From contig CAVOII010000010.1 of NCBI GenBank assembly GCA_963696025.1, positions 248,001 to 312,000 of the forward strand: DNA of 64,000 nucleotides, given 5' to 3'. The DNA is from JABCYV01 sp963696025 (lineage in GTDB: Bacteria > Acidobacteriota > Terriglobia > Terriglobales > Acidobacteriaceae). The number at the start of each line of letters is the position of its first letter. Position 1 is the first letter of the stretch. Both the position numbers and the translations under genes were made by a program. A model generated the notes under the pieces. The model was not told the DNA's origin, made no database searches, and saw nothing but the letters and a program-made list of their open reading frames with translations. Shown here in pieces: positions 1-8,665 of the stretch.

Positions 1-105
1 GCGGCAGGGCCTTCAAACGCAAAGGTTCCCAGCTTTAGAAGACGAGTGCCAATTCCGACAGTCGAGTTTGGTCGAGTTCAATACCCGTTCGATGTTCAGA
101 CATTG

Positions 106-546
106 CTAGGAACTTTTTGATTTTCTGTCAATAGAGAAAGGCCCGCTTCCGACTATGAGGAGAAATACCAGCCCGAGAAGCATGCAGTAGTCTGTCCGCG
201 CTTCATGCGCCATGCTCCAAAAGCCAGCCGTGGCTAACATGGGAATCTTGGTCGTGATTATGGCAACGCTGATATCGATGATCAGCGGAATTGTAGCCAG
301 TCGCGTGAGCCAACCAATGATCAAGAGCGTTCCGCAGAGTATTTCAACAATACCTACAAAGGGTGCGAAGAACTGCGGGGCCGGAATGCCGATTTTTATG
401 AAGCGTCCCACGCCCAGGGTCGCAGGGAAGAGAAACTTTTGAATGCCCTCTGACAAGAAAACGGCACCCACCAGCAGTCGGATGAGAATGGTGGCGCGTG
501 GAGCAGTAGTGCTGAACAAAAGGTTTGGCATGACTACTTCAGACAT
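106..546 (-). CDS. DoxX family membrane protein
   Basis: A 146-residue inner-membrane protein of the DoxX/DoxD type. The N-terminal helix carries the family's usual 'LLVGAVFLSEGIQKF' pattern (about residues 24-38), followed by three more hydrophobic segments near 55-80, 83-100 and 120-138. DoxX proteins are linked to thiosulfate or quinone oxidation and to redox stress; the exact reaction of this copy cannot be read from sequence. Its start overlaps the stop of the multicopper oxidase by 8 bases on the same strand, so the two are almost certainly co-transcribed and translationally coupled. An internal Met at residue 6 is an alternative start. Family call firm, role uncertain. Confidence 0.85.
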   Translation of the reverse strand: MSEVVMPNLLFSTTAPRATILIRLLVGAVFLSEGIQKFLFPATLGVGRFIKIGIPAPQFFAPFVGIVEILCGTLLIIGWLTRLATIPLIIDISVAIITTKIPMLATAGFWSMAHEARTDYCMLLGLVFLLIVGSGPFSIDRKSKSS

Positions 547-1930
547 ACTTCATCAGAGCCATAAAACCAAAATCCATGTGTAGCTGCTGATGGCAGTGAA
601 AAAGCGTGTTCCCTGGATTATCCGCCGTGAAGTCTACCTCGATGACCTTATTGGCGTTGACGACCACTGTATCCTTCAAAATGCCGGAAGTTGCCTTGCC
701 GTATACCTTCGTCAATTCAAAACTGTGCCGATGCAGGTGCAATGGGTGAGCGTCGTCGCTTTCATTCCGAAAGACCATGCGGTATCGTTTTCTGCCTTGA
801 ACCATCAATGGATCGGTATTCGGATAAGACTTCCCGTTGATAGTCCAATGGTTGAAGCCCCCGTGACCACCCGGAATCTTCTTAAAGACTAGATGGAACT
901 GGCCATCGGGTACGACAACACGGCTGGTCTCTTGCCCAAAGAGGGTGTAGTCCCAATTCGCCTTTTCTAGTTTCGCCCAGTGCGGAGCACCCTTTTGATT
1001 GGCATATTCGACGACCACACCGAAGCCATGCTTCCGATCATCGTTATCCGTTGTACCCAGAATCCACACACCCGGCGCGTTCATGGTCACGATGGCATCC
1101 ACGCGCTCAGCCGCGCCGATCTGAAGCATTTTCACCTTCTGCGACTTCGGTACTGGGTTGCCATCGAGTGCGACAACTTCAAATTCGTGGAACGGGAGAG
1201 CCACGTTCACTGTTTCCGTTGCGCTTGAGTTTAGGAAATGAAACAGGATTCGCTCGCCCTGCCGGGCTTTGATCGGCTCTCCGTGTCCAAGGGCTTTGTC
1301 GTTAAACGAGAAAGCATGGTAGCCGACTTCAAGGCCGTTGTTCGGTGGCGGTGGTGCGCTACCCTCGTCCGATTCCTGCATTGATGAGCTGTAGTACGGT
1401 TCCCATTGGTGCATCGCCAGAAAGACCTCGCGGTCGTACCTTCCGAGATCATTCTTTGGTTCGACATAAACGAAGCCGAACTGGCCGCTATAGAGACTTC
1501 GGTGAAGGTTTTTCCCGGCAAACGCGTGGCTGTGATACCAGCGCGTTCCCGTGGGCTTTGGAGTGAAGTTGTATCGCCGATGCCCGTGTTGAGGAACTGC
1601 TGGACTACCCTCCTCTGTTGAGCCGTCCGCTTCGACTGAAATCATCTGGCCATGCCAATGGACAATCTCTTCGTGATCGGTGTCGTTGAACACGTCAACC
1701 GTGACTGGAACCCCTTCCTTCATCCGTAGGAGGGGGCCGGGTACTTGGCCGTTATAGCCGAAAGTGTGAATGGTCTTGCCGGGCGCGATGTCAACGGACA
1801 CAGGAGCGATACGGAGGTTGAAATCAGCGTTTGATTGGCGAGGCTGGTACTTCGCATTATCCAAAAGGTTGCGCGAAGCGAGGCCCGCAACGACTAGCGC
1901 CGCATTCTTCAGAAAATCTCGGCGTTGCAT
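539..1930 (-). CDS. Tat-exported multicopper oxidase
   Basis: A 463-residue laccase/CueO/CopA-like oxidase. The N-terminus 'MQRRDFLKNAALVVAGLAS' has a twin-arginine motif, so the folded copper enzyme is probably exported by Tat. The copper sites are visible: 'HWHGQ' and 'WYHSHA' in the first cupredoxin domain (about residues 92-135), and 'HPLHLHRHSFEL' and 'FHCHQQLHMDFGFM' in the last, supplying the trinuclear cluster and the type-1 Cu ligands. Such enzymes oxidise Cu(I), phenols or other reductants with O2. The DoxX gene overlaps downstream and bacterioferritin lies upstream on the same strand, which suggests a metal/oxidative-stress cluster. Substrate cannot be assigned. Confidence 0.92.
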   Translation of the reverse strand: MQRRDFLKNAALVVAGLASRNLLDNAKYQPRQSNADFNLRIAPVSVDIAPGKTIHTFGYNGQVPGPLLRMKEGVPVTVDVFNDTDHEEIVHWHGQMISVEADGSTEEGSPAVPQHGHRRYNFTPKPTGTRWYHSHAFAGKNLHRSLYSGQFGFVYVEPKNDLGRYDREVFLAMHQWEPYYSSSMQESDEGSAPPPPNNGLEVGYHAFSFNDKALGHGEPIKARQGERILFHFLNSSATETVNVALPFHEFEVVALDGNPVPKSQKVKMLQIGAAERVDAIVTMNAPGVWILGTTDNDDRKHGFGVVVEYANQKGAPHWAKLEKANWDYTLFGQETSRVVVPDGQFHLVFKKIPGGHGGFNHWTINGKSYPNTDPLMVQGRKRYRMVFRNESDDAHPLHLHRHSFELTKVYGKATSGILKDTVVVNANKVIEVDFTADNPGNTLFHCHQQLHMDFGFMALMKYV

Positions 1931-2009
1931 GTCTCATTCCGGGAGAGCGCATCCCGCTAGAACGTGTTCAAGCCTAGAGCCACGCGCAATTTGAAGAAGT
2001 GGCTTCATC

Positions 2010-2498
2010 TTAGTCTTTTTCTTCTTCGCCCTTGTGGAGCTGTTGCGCAAGATAATTCTCGATACCGATTTCGCCGATGGCGTGTAGCTGGCCTTCCAGA
2101 TAATCGACGTGCTCTTCTTCGTCGCCGAGGATCTCTTCGAAGAGCGCGCGGGATGCGTTGTCTCCGACCTCGGTGGCGACCTTGATCGCGTCATTCAGTT
2201 GCTTCACGGCGTGCATCTCCAGCGCGAGGTCGCTTTCGAATTGCGCCTTGACGTTGGTCCCCACCTTGATGGGCCCGATGTCGGTCATGTTCGGGGATCC
2301 GTCGAGGAACAGAATTCGGTCCATCAGCTTTTCCGCATGAACCATTTCTTCGATGGACTCCTTGCGGTAGAAAGCTCCGAGCCGGGAGTAGCTCCAGTTC
2401 TCGCACATCTTCGCATGGAGGAAGTACTGGTTAATCGCAGTGAGCTCCGCCTTAAGTGACTCGCTCAAATCCTTGAGAACTTTATCGTTTCCGCGCAT
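2010..2498 (-). CDS. bfr: Bacterioferritin
   Basis: A 162-residue ferritin-like four-helix protein of normal bacterioferritin length. It aligns by eye with E. coli Bfr through 'AINQYFLHAKMCENW', 'ESIEEMVHAEKLMDRILFLDG' and 'EILGDEEEHVDYLE', which supply the Glu/His ferroxidase ligands. Met52 matches the haem-coordinating Met of Bfr subunits. It stores iron as ferric mineral in 24-mers and limits Fenton chemistry. The C-terminus is extended and acidic ('HKGEEEKD'). It is transcribed toward the multicopper oxidase with an 80-base gap, so it may be its own unit or the first gene of an iron/copper cluster. Confidence 0.93.
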   Translation of the reverse strand: MRGNDKVLKDLSESLKAELTAINQYFLHAKMCENWSYSRLGAFYRKESIEEMVHAEKLMDRILFLDGSPNMTDIGPIKVGTNVKAQFESDLALEMHAVKQLNDAIKVATEVGDNASRALFEEILGDEEEHVDYLEGQLHAIGEIGIENYLAQQLHKGEEEKD

Positions 2499-2697
2499 CC
2501 GAGGATTCTAGCGGCGGGAGTTTGGACTTTCAACAGTGGTTCGTGCGGGGCGTTCTTACCCATGATCCTAGCTGAACCGCAGCGCCTGAAGGCGCATTGA
2601 TTTTGCGGCGTTTACGGCACCGCTGAAGCGATGCCCGGACATGAGGTGGGTGTTTTTCAGCAGTCGCTAGAGGTAACTGTTAAAAATCGCCATTTCA
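2499..2697. repeat. Intergenic region with palindromic, REP-like sequence
   Basis: No gene is seen between the bacterioferritin start and the group II intron. The stretch contains a perfect palindrome, GCGCCTGAAGGCGC at 2582-2595, followed by the imperfect repeat 'GGCACCGCTGAAGCGATGCC' around 2616-2635. It resembles dispersed extragenic palindromes seen in many soil bacteria. The last 12 bases (2686-2697, ATCGCCATTTCA) are the 5' exon half of the intron target. Confidence 0.4.
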
Positions 2698-4605
2698 GTG
2701 CGCCGGGCTAAACCGGCTTGAAGTAGAGGATGAAAGAGCCTTACGAGAAAGGATTAGCGATCCGCTCGGCCTCGAGTCTTGCGCTGCTACCGCGAGGGAC
2801 ACAGCGAAGCGTAGACAGAGGATAGGCGGGGTGGGTATTCAGCTCCGAAAAGATGCAATCCGGACGCCGACGTCCTTGAAATGCGCGGAAGGCAACATGA
2901 GCAGGCGCGTTAGCGCGAGCTCTTGCTCAGTCCGGCGTAGTCGAAGACCCCAGACACGCCTAGAAACTTCAAGCACGAGAACCGGGAGACCTCGGAGACA
3001 CCTGCGGCTCAACCAGGTCGGAGGTCGGCGGGTGAAGGCCAGAGCCACGAGGCCCGCGTGTACGTCTCCGAGGAGTCACACAACGGCATAGTACCTATGA
3101 ACCATTCGAACAAAGGCGGGAATTCGTCGGCGGAGAGTGGGGAGGGAAGGCCGTCGATCAAGGAGAACGTTCGTCAACCTAACACGTCCCCGACACAGAG
3201 CGGGGAGCGCGTGTCCCAGGGGCTGGCGGGCGTGCGGAAAGCAGCAGGGAACAAGGAGATGAAGTTCACCGCCTTGCTCCACCACCTGACCGTCGAACTG
3301 CTGCGGGAAAGCTTTTACTCGCTCAAGAGAAAGGCCGCACCTGGAGTGGACGGTGTCACCTGGCAGGAGTATGAAGACCGACTAGAGGATCGGCTGACCG
3401 ATCTTCATGGCCGAGTTCATCGCGGAGCCTATCGAGCGACGCCCTCGAGAAGAGTGTACATAGAGAAAGCAGATGGACGACAACGTCCACTGGCGGTCCC
3501 GGCTATCGAAGACAAACTTGTCCAACATGCCGTGGTCACCATCCTCAACCAGATCTATGAGGAAGACTTTCTCAGCTTCTCGTACGGTTTTCGCCCGGGG
3601 CGCAGCCAGCATCAGGCGCTGGATGCGTTGTCGTACGCGCTCCTGAAGAAGAAGGTGAACTACGTCCTTGATGCCGACATTCGAGGATTTTTCGATAACC
3701 TCGACAAGAGTTGGCTGATCAAGTTCGTGGAGCATCGCGTCGCTGACCCCCGCATCCTACGGCTGACCCAGAAATGGCTCAAGGCTGGGGTGATGGAGGA
3801 AGGCAAATGGTCGGACACGAAGGCAGGCAGTCCGCAAGGTTCGGTGATTTCACCGCTTCTCGCGAATATCTACCTGCACTACGCGTTCGATCTCTGGGTG
3901 AACGTGTGGCGCAAGAAGTGGGCACACGGCGAGGTGGTGGTCATCCGCTACGCGGACGATATCATCTTGGGATTCCAACACCAAGCGGACGCGGATCGAT
4001 TCTTGGAGAACTTACAGGAACGACTGGGAATGTTTGGACTGGAATTGCATCCAGATAAGACGCGCCGGATCGAGTTCGGCAGGTTTGCCGAAGAGAACCG
4101 GAGACGTAGAGGAGAAGGCAAGCCCGAGACGTTCGACTTTCTAGGCTTCACGCACATCAGCGGGAAGAATAGGCTAGGGCGGTTTACGGTAAGGCGCAAG
4201 ACGATCCAGAAACGCATGCGGGCGAAGCTGCGGGAGATTAAGCAGCAGCTCCGTGAGCGTATGCACGATCCCGTGCGCCAAACCGGTCAATGGCTCAAGT
4301 CGATCATGCAGGGCCACTCCAACTACTATGCGGTACCGGGGAACCTCGATAGTCTCGGCGTATTCCGGGAGCGGTTAATTGGGCACTGGTGGCGTACACT
4401 TCGCCGCCGTAGCCAGCACCACCCGATCTCGTGGACGCGTATTCTCGCCCTGGCTGACCGATGGATCCCACCCCCGCGAGTACTCCATCCTTATCCCGCG
4501 CTTCGCTTTGCCGCCAGTCATCCGCGATAAGAACCGGATGCGCTAATAAGCGCCCGTCCGGGACCGTGCGGGGGGTACCACGCAAAGTGGTATCCCTACC
4601 GCGAT
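2698..4605 (+). mobile_element. Group II intron, copy 1
   Basis: A complete 1,908-base group II intron. It begins with the consensus GTGCG at 2698 and ends '...CTACCGCGAT' at 4605 after hairpins that fit domain V (about 4531-4566) and domain VI (about 4567-4603, with a candidate branch-point A near 4598). The ends are fixed by comparison with copy 2 at 11476-13383, which has the same length and appears identical, while the flanks differ. Exon-binding sites can be read: TGAAATG at 2877-2883 is complementary to the seven exon bases CATTTCA at 2691-2697 (IBS1), and GCGAT at 2757-2761 to ATCGC at 2686-2690 (IBS2). It encodes its own reverse transcriptase/maturase. Confidence 0.9.
3058..4530 (+). 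CDS. ltrA: Group II intron reverse transcriptase/maturase
   Basis: A 490-residue intron-encoded protein that reverse-transcribes the spliced intron and assists splicing. The RT palm is clear, with 'YADD' at about residues 299-302, 'GFRPGRSQHQAL' near 183 and 'GSPQGSVISPLLANIYL' near 260. The C-terminal maturase (domain X) follows 'FDFLGFTHISGKN'. No H-N-H endonuclease domain is seen, so mobility would use a nicked or single-stranded target or replication forks. The first possible start is GTG 3058; ATG 3097 (MNHSNKGG...) is an equally plausible start. The stop lies just before domain V, as usual. Confidence 0.93.
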   Translation: MYVSEESHNGIVPMNHSNKGGNSSAESGEGRPSIKENVRQPNTSPTQSGERVSQGLAGVRKAAGNKEMKFTALLHHLTVELLRESFYSLKRKAAPGVDGVTWQEYEDRLEDRLTDLHGRVHRGAYRATPSRRVYIEKADGRQRPLAVPAIEDKLVQHAVVTILNQIYEEDFLSFSYGFRPGRSQHQALDALSYALLKKKVNYVLDADIRGFFDNLDKSWLIKFVEHRVADPRILRLTQKWLKAGVMEEGKWSDTKAGSPQGSVISPLLANIYLHYAFDLWVNVWRKKWAHGEVVVIRYADDIILGFQHQADADRFLENLQERLGMFGLELHPDKTRRIEFGRFAEENRRRRGEGKPETFDFLGFTHISGKNRLGRFTVRRKTIQKRMRAKLREIKQQLRERMHDPVRQTGQWLKSIMQGHSNYYAVPGNLDSLGVFRERLIGHWWRTLRRRSQHHPISWTRILALADRWIPPPRVLHPYPALRFAASHPR

Positions 4606-4663
4606 CTCCTTGACCCGGACCTAGCAGGTCTCGATGAGTGCTATCGCCTGTTCTATAAGAGGG

Positions 4664-5080
4664 GATGTCAAGAACATTCTTCTTCCTCCGCCGGAAGCGC
4701 GGTTATGGTTCGCGGCATCCAGTCCCTTGTCAGATAGGAGTGACGCTCGAGTCTTGTGTCTTGCCCTGTGGTTTCGGATTTTGCTTTGCTCCATCTCAAC
4801 AGCTGCATGTTCATTAGTAGCGACAACGCCGATCGGTTTCTGAAACTGGCAAGCACTGGTGGTTGTACGGTGTCAACCATGGTTCTATCTGCGACTCGAG
4901 GCCTAGTGCTTTTTCGGGTTATCCGAGAGGGCATAGGGTTAACACAGAGGCTCAGTGCCACAGGCACTGTGCGCCTACAGGCGATAAGGATGCTCACCCT
5001 CGAACCCGAGCGTCTCAAGAACCAACTGGCCACCACCAGAAAAAGATCACCGGAGGTGGAGGGCTCTTCCCGTGAGACGC
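4664..5080 (-). ncRNA. Candidate bridge/seek RNA region of the IS1111-like element
   Basis: About 417 bases between the transposase stop and the subterminal repeat carry no convincing gene. In IS110/IS1111 elements the long non-coding end encodes a structured guide RNA whose loops pair with target and donor DNA; in the IS1111 group it is on the 3' side of the transposase, as here. Short inverted segments such as AGTGCCACAGGCACT (about 4953-4967) show that it can fold. The loops themselves have not been identified. Placement is inferred from element architecture. Confidence 0.45.
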
Positions 5081-6148
5081 TCAAGCGGCTTGCGATTTCA
5101 GTTTGTCAGCGTCGAAGTTTTCTCCCTTCTTCCATAGAGTTAGCGTGATGGCTGCAATCTTGCGCGCCAGCGTGAGACGCGCCATCGTGGGCTTGATACC
5201 TTTGACCAGTGATCTCTGGTAGAAATCCTGGAACGGGCCAGGCAGTACACTGGCCCTGGTGGCCGCACCTTTGAACAAGCCTTTCAGATCATGATTGTGG
5301 TCCTTGTTCAGACCGCGAATGGAGATCTGTTTCTTAGAACGTCGCAGTCCGCCTTTGACATAGCAATATTCCGCACTGGTGCGGGTTTCCAAAGCCAGTC
5401 CGCTGTAAGCCCAAAGCTGTCGCTTAGTGCGGAAACGATGCGGGGTCTGGATCAGCGCCACCGCCAAGGCGGAGCGAATCGGTCCCAGTGAGGGAATCTG
5501 CCGTAGTTTGACGGTGATGGCATGCTTGCGACTCTCCGCCAACAGCTCGCGGCGCGCTTGCTGGCGCAAGTACTGCAGCATGTCCAGTTGCTGGTAGAGT
5601 CGTTCGGCTCGGCGACGGACGCCGGCTTCCTTGATCTTGCCCAGCCACTCGGCTCGATGACGGGTATAGTAGACGTCCCGGCCGGCACAGGGGATCGCCC
5701 AGCTGCGATAGACCGCTTTCAACCGACACATGACTCGGGTCAGATCTTTGACCAGGGTCAGGTAGCTCCGGGCTAACTCGCGCAGCATGCGCACGCCCGT
5801 CTCGCCATGGTAGACCGAGCTGAGCTTGTTCAGGTACAACAGTTCGGCCAACTTGTGGGCGTCGATACGATCATTTTTGTTTCCGTCTTTGAGCAGAGCA
5901 TTTTTTCGCGGATTGCACACCACCAGCTTGGCCACATGCGGCTTCAGTAAATCGTACAGCCACGCGGCCCAAGTTCCTTCTTCGAAGGTGACCGACAAAG
6001 TTCCGCGCAACCCCGCAAAGAACTCCAGAATGGTCGCGGCTTTTGTTTCCAGGATGGATTCCATGACTAACTTGCCAGTGGAATCCAATACTGCCACCGA
6101 GATGGTTGCTTGATGAACGTCGAGCCCAATATACTTTTCGCTATTCAT
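5081..6148 (-). CDS. IS110-family transposase
   Basis: A 355-residue DEDD recombinase. The RuvC-like N-terminal domain shows 'YIGLDVHQ' (Asp10), 'TFEEGTW' and 'NDRIDAHKLAELL'; the C-terminal Tnp_20 domain begins at 'LRQIPSLGPIRSALAVALI' and continues through 'RQLWAYSGLA'. These enzymes excise and insert the element through an RNA-guided mechanism. A weak ribosome site (AAAGGAA) lies about 10 bases before the ATG. Length is normal for the family and the frame is intact, so the element could be active. Confidence 0.93.
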   Translation of the reverse strand: MNSEKYIGLDVHQATISVAVLDSTGKLVMESILETKAATILEFFAGLRGTLSVTFEEGTWAAWLYDLLKPHVAKLVVCNPRKNALLKDGNKNDRIDAHKLAELLYLNKLSSVYHGETGVRMLRELARSYLTLVKDLTRVMCRLKAVYRSWAIPCAGRDVYYTRHRAEWLGKIKEAGVRRRAERLYQQLDMLQYLRQQARRELLAESRKHAITVKLRQIPSLGPIRSALAVALIQTPHRFRTKRQLWAYSGLALETRTSAEYCYVKGGLRRSKKQISIRGLNKDHNHDLKGLFKGAATRASVLPGPFQDFYQRSLVKGIKPTMARLTLARKIAAITLTLWKKGENFDADKLKSQAA

Positions 6149-6275
6149 GGAGGGTGTTCCTTTCGTTAGGGAATGATGCTTGCGCTCATAACCTACTCCT
6201 AAAGGGACGCCCTCTTATAATGCGTTTTCGCCAATTAGGAACCTTCAACGCTTCGATTAAGCGATAATCGCACCC

Positions 6276-6725
6276 ATGCGTGGAAAGCGATTGAAGGTGC
6301 TGATGATCGTTGCAGCGATAGCTCTGATCGGATTTAGCATATGGTTGGTGCAACATGTGCGAGAGCGGCATAAAGCGGCGGAACGCGAAGCCAGCTACCA
6401 GACCGTCCTAGCCAAATACACGGGCGAATTGAAACCCGGAACGAGTCGTGAGCAGGTCGAGCGATATCTTCGAACTAATGGGAAAGGTTTCAAGCAGATG
6501 TGCTGTGTTGCGAATTTCAAAGGCGAATATGTGAGCCTTCATGGGTCGGGATATGACGATCTCGTCCGGATCGCCGAAGAGAGCGCCCCATTTTTCTGCA
6601 GTGAAAACAACGTGTACATAGCCTTTGAGTTCAACCCGAAGTCAAAAGACGAGCTATCCGACACGAATGGTTCGGACATCCTGAAGAGGATTTCGGTTTT
6701 CCATCAACTCGAAAGATGTATGTGA
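6276..6725 (+). CDS. Hypothetical membrane-anchored protein
   Basis: A 149-residue protein with an N-terminal transmembrane helix (about residues 8-26, 'VLMIVAAIALIGFSIWLV') and a soluble domain of about 110 residues, predicted to face the periplasm. The segment 'LKPGTSREQVERYLRTNG' resembles the 'lkpGms..eV...lg' start of small outer-membrane-associated domains such as BamE/SmpA, but the rest does not clearly match. It lies alone between two insertion elements and ends 13 bases before a copy of the intron target motif. No function assigned. Confidence 0.6.
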   Translation: MRGKRLKVLMIVAAIALIGFSIWLVQHVRERHKAAEREASYQTVLAKYTGELKPGTSREQVERYLRTNGKGFKQMCCVANFKGEYVSLHGSGYDDLVRIAEESAPFFCSENNVYIAFEFNPKSKDELSDTNGSDILKRISVFHQLERCM

Positions 6726-6738
6726 CAACTGGCGTAAA

Positions 6739-6761
6739 ATCGCCATAGCACTCTTTGACCC
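6739..6761 (+). repeat. Unoccupied relative of the group II intron target site
   Basis: These 23 bases (ATCGCCATAGCA followed by CTCTTTGACCC) align without gaps to the joined exons of both intron copies. The preceding bases form GGCG-TAAAAT-CGCC, a short inverted repeat also present in front of intron copy 2. The motif follows the stop of the hypothetical gene by 13 bases. Confidence 0.65.
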
Positions 6762-6793
6762 TTGCAGCCAAATCTCAATGAGTGTAAACGCCT

Positions 6794-8348
6794 GTGGGTG
6801 TTGAAAAAGGATTGCTCGGAAGTACTGTTGTGCTGTGTAAGTTAGCGCAGCGAGGAACAGTTTCCTGCGAGCGGACGACTAGATCGTTGCAGGCAGCGGC
6901 GGCTGCGGCCTTTGGCTGAGGAAGCGGACCAAGCGCTTGAGGTTTTGCGCAGCCGCAGCCAGGAAGAACTGCTCGCGAACAAACTTTAATCTCCGCAGGC
7001 GTAGGCGACGAAGTCCGATCTGATTCTTAAGTTCCGCGAACAGCGCTTCCACCTTCTTCCTTTCCCGTTGTGCGCTCGTGAAACCTGGCGTGCAGGCCAA
7101 GTCGCGAGCGCGTTGCCGGGCGGGTTCGTGGATGTGGATGGCGAGATATTTGTACTGGCCCGTGGTGCATTGCGCCTTTTGCGAACACGCACCGCAACGT
7201 TTGCGGCTTCCGATGTAGGCATGGGTTCGATTTCTGACATTCAAACCGACGAAGTTGAGTGGCTGACCTGCGGGGCAGCGATAGCTGTTGCTTTCTGGAA
7301 CAAAGGTGAAACGCTCAGGACCGTAGAGTGGGTTGTTCTTGCGGAGAGCGCTGTCCCGAGTGCGCATATAGGGTTTGATCCCCCGCTCCGTTAACCACTG
7401 CAAGAACTCGCCGTTGCCGTAAGTCGCATCAGCAACCACCGACTCGGGATCGCGTCCTTGCCATCGGGCGAAGCGAGCCAGCATGTCTTGTGCGGCCACC
7501 GTCTCCTGACTCATCCGGGCGGCAGTGGCTTGCACTCCCACGATCACGCAACTGTGGTTATCCACCAGATAGTTGTCGTAATACCCCAGCCGGGCCGGAG
7601 TCCCACCCTTGGTCGCGTAAGTCGCATCGGGATCGGTTGTGGACACCAGTTTCTGTTCATGCACTGGCTCGTCGGTCGAATTCTGCTGCTCTAATTCCAC
7701 CAAGTACTGGCGCACAGTTTGGCTCACCTGCGCCGCTTCCGCTAGCTGCTCGCGTGGAATGCGGCTCTCCTTGCTGGCATTGGCCTCGACGAAGCTGCCG
7801 TCCACCGACAAGTCATCTCCTCGCACCAGTCCCGCTTCCAGACAGCGCGCCACGATTTCTTCAAACAGTTGCTCGAACAGCTTCGACTCCTGGAATCGTC
7901 CGTGCCGATTCTTGGAAAATGTAGAGTGGTGCGGAATCTCCTGATCGAAGCCCAGCCCTGTAAACCAGCGCCACGCCAGATGCATGCGCAGTTCCTCGAC
8001 CAGTTTCCGCTCGCTGGTAATGCCGTATAGATAGCCGATCAGAAGGATGCGCAGCAGAAGTTCGGGATCAATCGACGGCCGACCGGTCTCGCTGTAACTA
8101 TCTTTCAGCCTTTCACGCACGAAGGCAAAGCTGATGTGTTTTTCGATCAGCCGCAGCAGGTGGGTCTCAGGAACTTGATCGTCCAAGCGGAAGTAGTAGA
8201 ACAACGCTTCCGAGCGAGAATGTTGCCCCATCATGATGAGCAGGCCTCCGAGAATGGTGATCCAACAGAGCATGCAAGGATTACTTCCTTGTAACACGCT
8301 TCTGCCGCCACTCCGCGTCCTAATCACGGTGACTTTTTCAACACCCAC
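6794..8348 (-). mobile_element. IS1182-type insertion sequence with terminal repeats and 4-bp target duplication
   Basis: A complete 1,555-base element. Its 16-base terminal inverted repeats are GTGGGTGTTGAAAAAG at 6794-6809 and the exact complement at 8333-8348. The four bases GCCT flank it on both sides (6790-6793 and 8349-8352) as a direct target duplication. With the element removed, the flanks join into GTAAAC-GCCT-GTTTAC, so it inserted exactly in the loop of a 6-bp palindrome. Confidence 0.92.
6879..8231 (-). CDS. IS1182-family transposase
   Basis: A DDE transposase of 450 residues from ATG 8231 (MGQHSRSEALFYYFRL...). The frame is open up to 8348, but that extension only reads the terminal repeat. 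Domains: an N-terminal DUF772-like region ('RPSIDPELLLRILLIGYLYGI...SERKLVEELRMHLAWRWF'), then the RNase-H fold with 'DDLSVDGSFVEAN', 'VVADATYGNGEF' and 'ERKKVEALFAELKNQIGLRRLRLR' giving D, D and E. A Cys cluster 'CGACSQKAQC' lies before the last catalytic segment, as in the family. Intact and probably functional. Confidence 0.92.
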   Translation of the reverse strand: MGQHSRSEALFYYFRLDDQVPETHLLRLIEKHISFAFVRERLKDSYSETGRPSIDPELLLRILLIGYLYGITSERKLVEELRMHLAWRWFTGLGFDQEIPHHSTFSKNRHGRFQESKLFEQLFEEIVARCLEAGLVRGDDLSVDGSFVEANASKESRIPREQLAEAAQVSQTVRQYLVELEQQNSTDEPVHEQKLVSTTDPDATYATKGGTPARLGYYDNYLVDNHSCVIVGVQATAARMSQETVAAQDMLARFARWQGRDPESVVADATYGNGEFLQWLTERGIKPYMRTRDSALRKNNPLYGPERFTFVPESNSYRCPAGQPLNFVGLNVRNRTHAYIGSRKRCGACSQKAQCTTGQYKYLAIHIHEPARQRARDLACTPGFTSAQRERKKVEALFAELKNQIGLRRLRLRRLKFVREQFFLAAAAQNLKRLVRFLSQRPQPPLPATI

Positions 8349-8485
8349 GCCTGTTTACGACAATTGAGAATTGCCGCGAGCCGCGCGGATGGCGCAAGCA
8401 ACGGAGCACGGTTCATGATGGCTTCGCAGATTAAACGCCGAGCTTTCTCCGTGAAATGCCTAGCACTTTTACCAGTTGTCGATGC

Positions 8486-8633
8486 TTGCGGCCTCCAAGA
8501 GGATTGTTGGTACCGGCGGTTCTCCGTCCATGTTCGAGCGACCTGTGTCTGAAATCCGAACCAAGCCCGAGCCTCCTAAAGTATGGCCGCGCAACGCGCT
8601 GTCGTACTTCCACTACTCGCGAAACCAATTTGA
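8486..8633 (+). pseudogene. Remnant of an anaerobic sulfatase-maturase gene (internal deletion)
   Basis: The DNA matches both ends of the intact maturase region at 52247-53650. Bases 8486-8625 correspond to its first 140 or so bases (encoding 'PPRGLL...PEPPKVWPRNA' in the intact copy), then jump directly to the last bases before its stop (AATTTGAGC). About 1.26 kb of coding sequence, including the radical-SAM cysteines, is missing. The base matching the intact copy's ATG 52325 is also changed (AAG), and there is at least one indel. The remnant lies 32 bases upstream of its sulfatase, as in the intact copy. Confidence 0.85.
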
Positions 8634-8665
8634 GCAGTCAAAACTTTGAGGAGGAACCAACCCAA

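Larger units (their letters stand above)
4640..6232 (-). mobile_element. IS110-family (IS1111-like) insertion sequence
   Basis: The element consists of the transposase gene plus a 430-base non-coding flank on its 3' side. Short subterminal inverted repeats, TATAAGAGGG at 4654-4663 and its complement at 6210-6219, bracket the unit. Subterminal repeats of this kind mark the IS1111 subgroup, which also has its long non-coding segment downstream of the transposase. Exact tips cannot be set because this family leaves no or few duplicated target bases; the boundaries given are approximate. It lies immediately beside the 3' end of group II intron copy 1. Confidence 0.7.

Noticed and set aside
8456..8665. 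N-terminal extension of sulfatase copy 1 (70 extra residues in frame)
   Set aside because: The DNA is the remnant of the maturase gene, the paralogue starts at the later ATG, and a strong ribosome site precedes that ATG.
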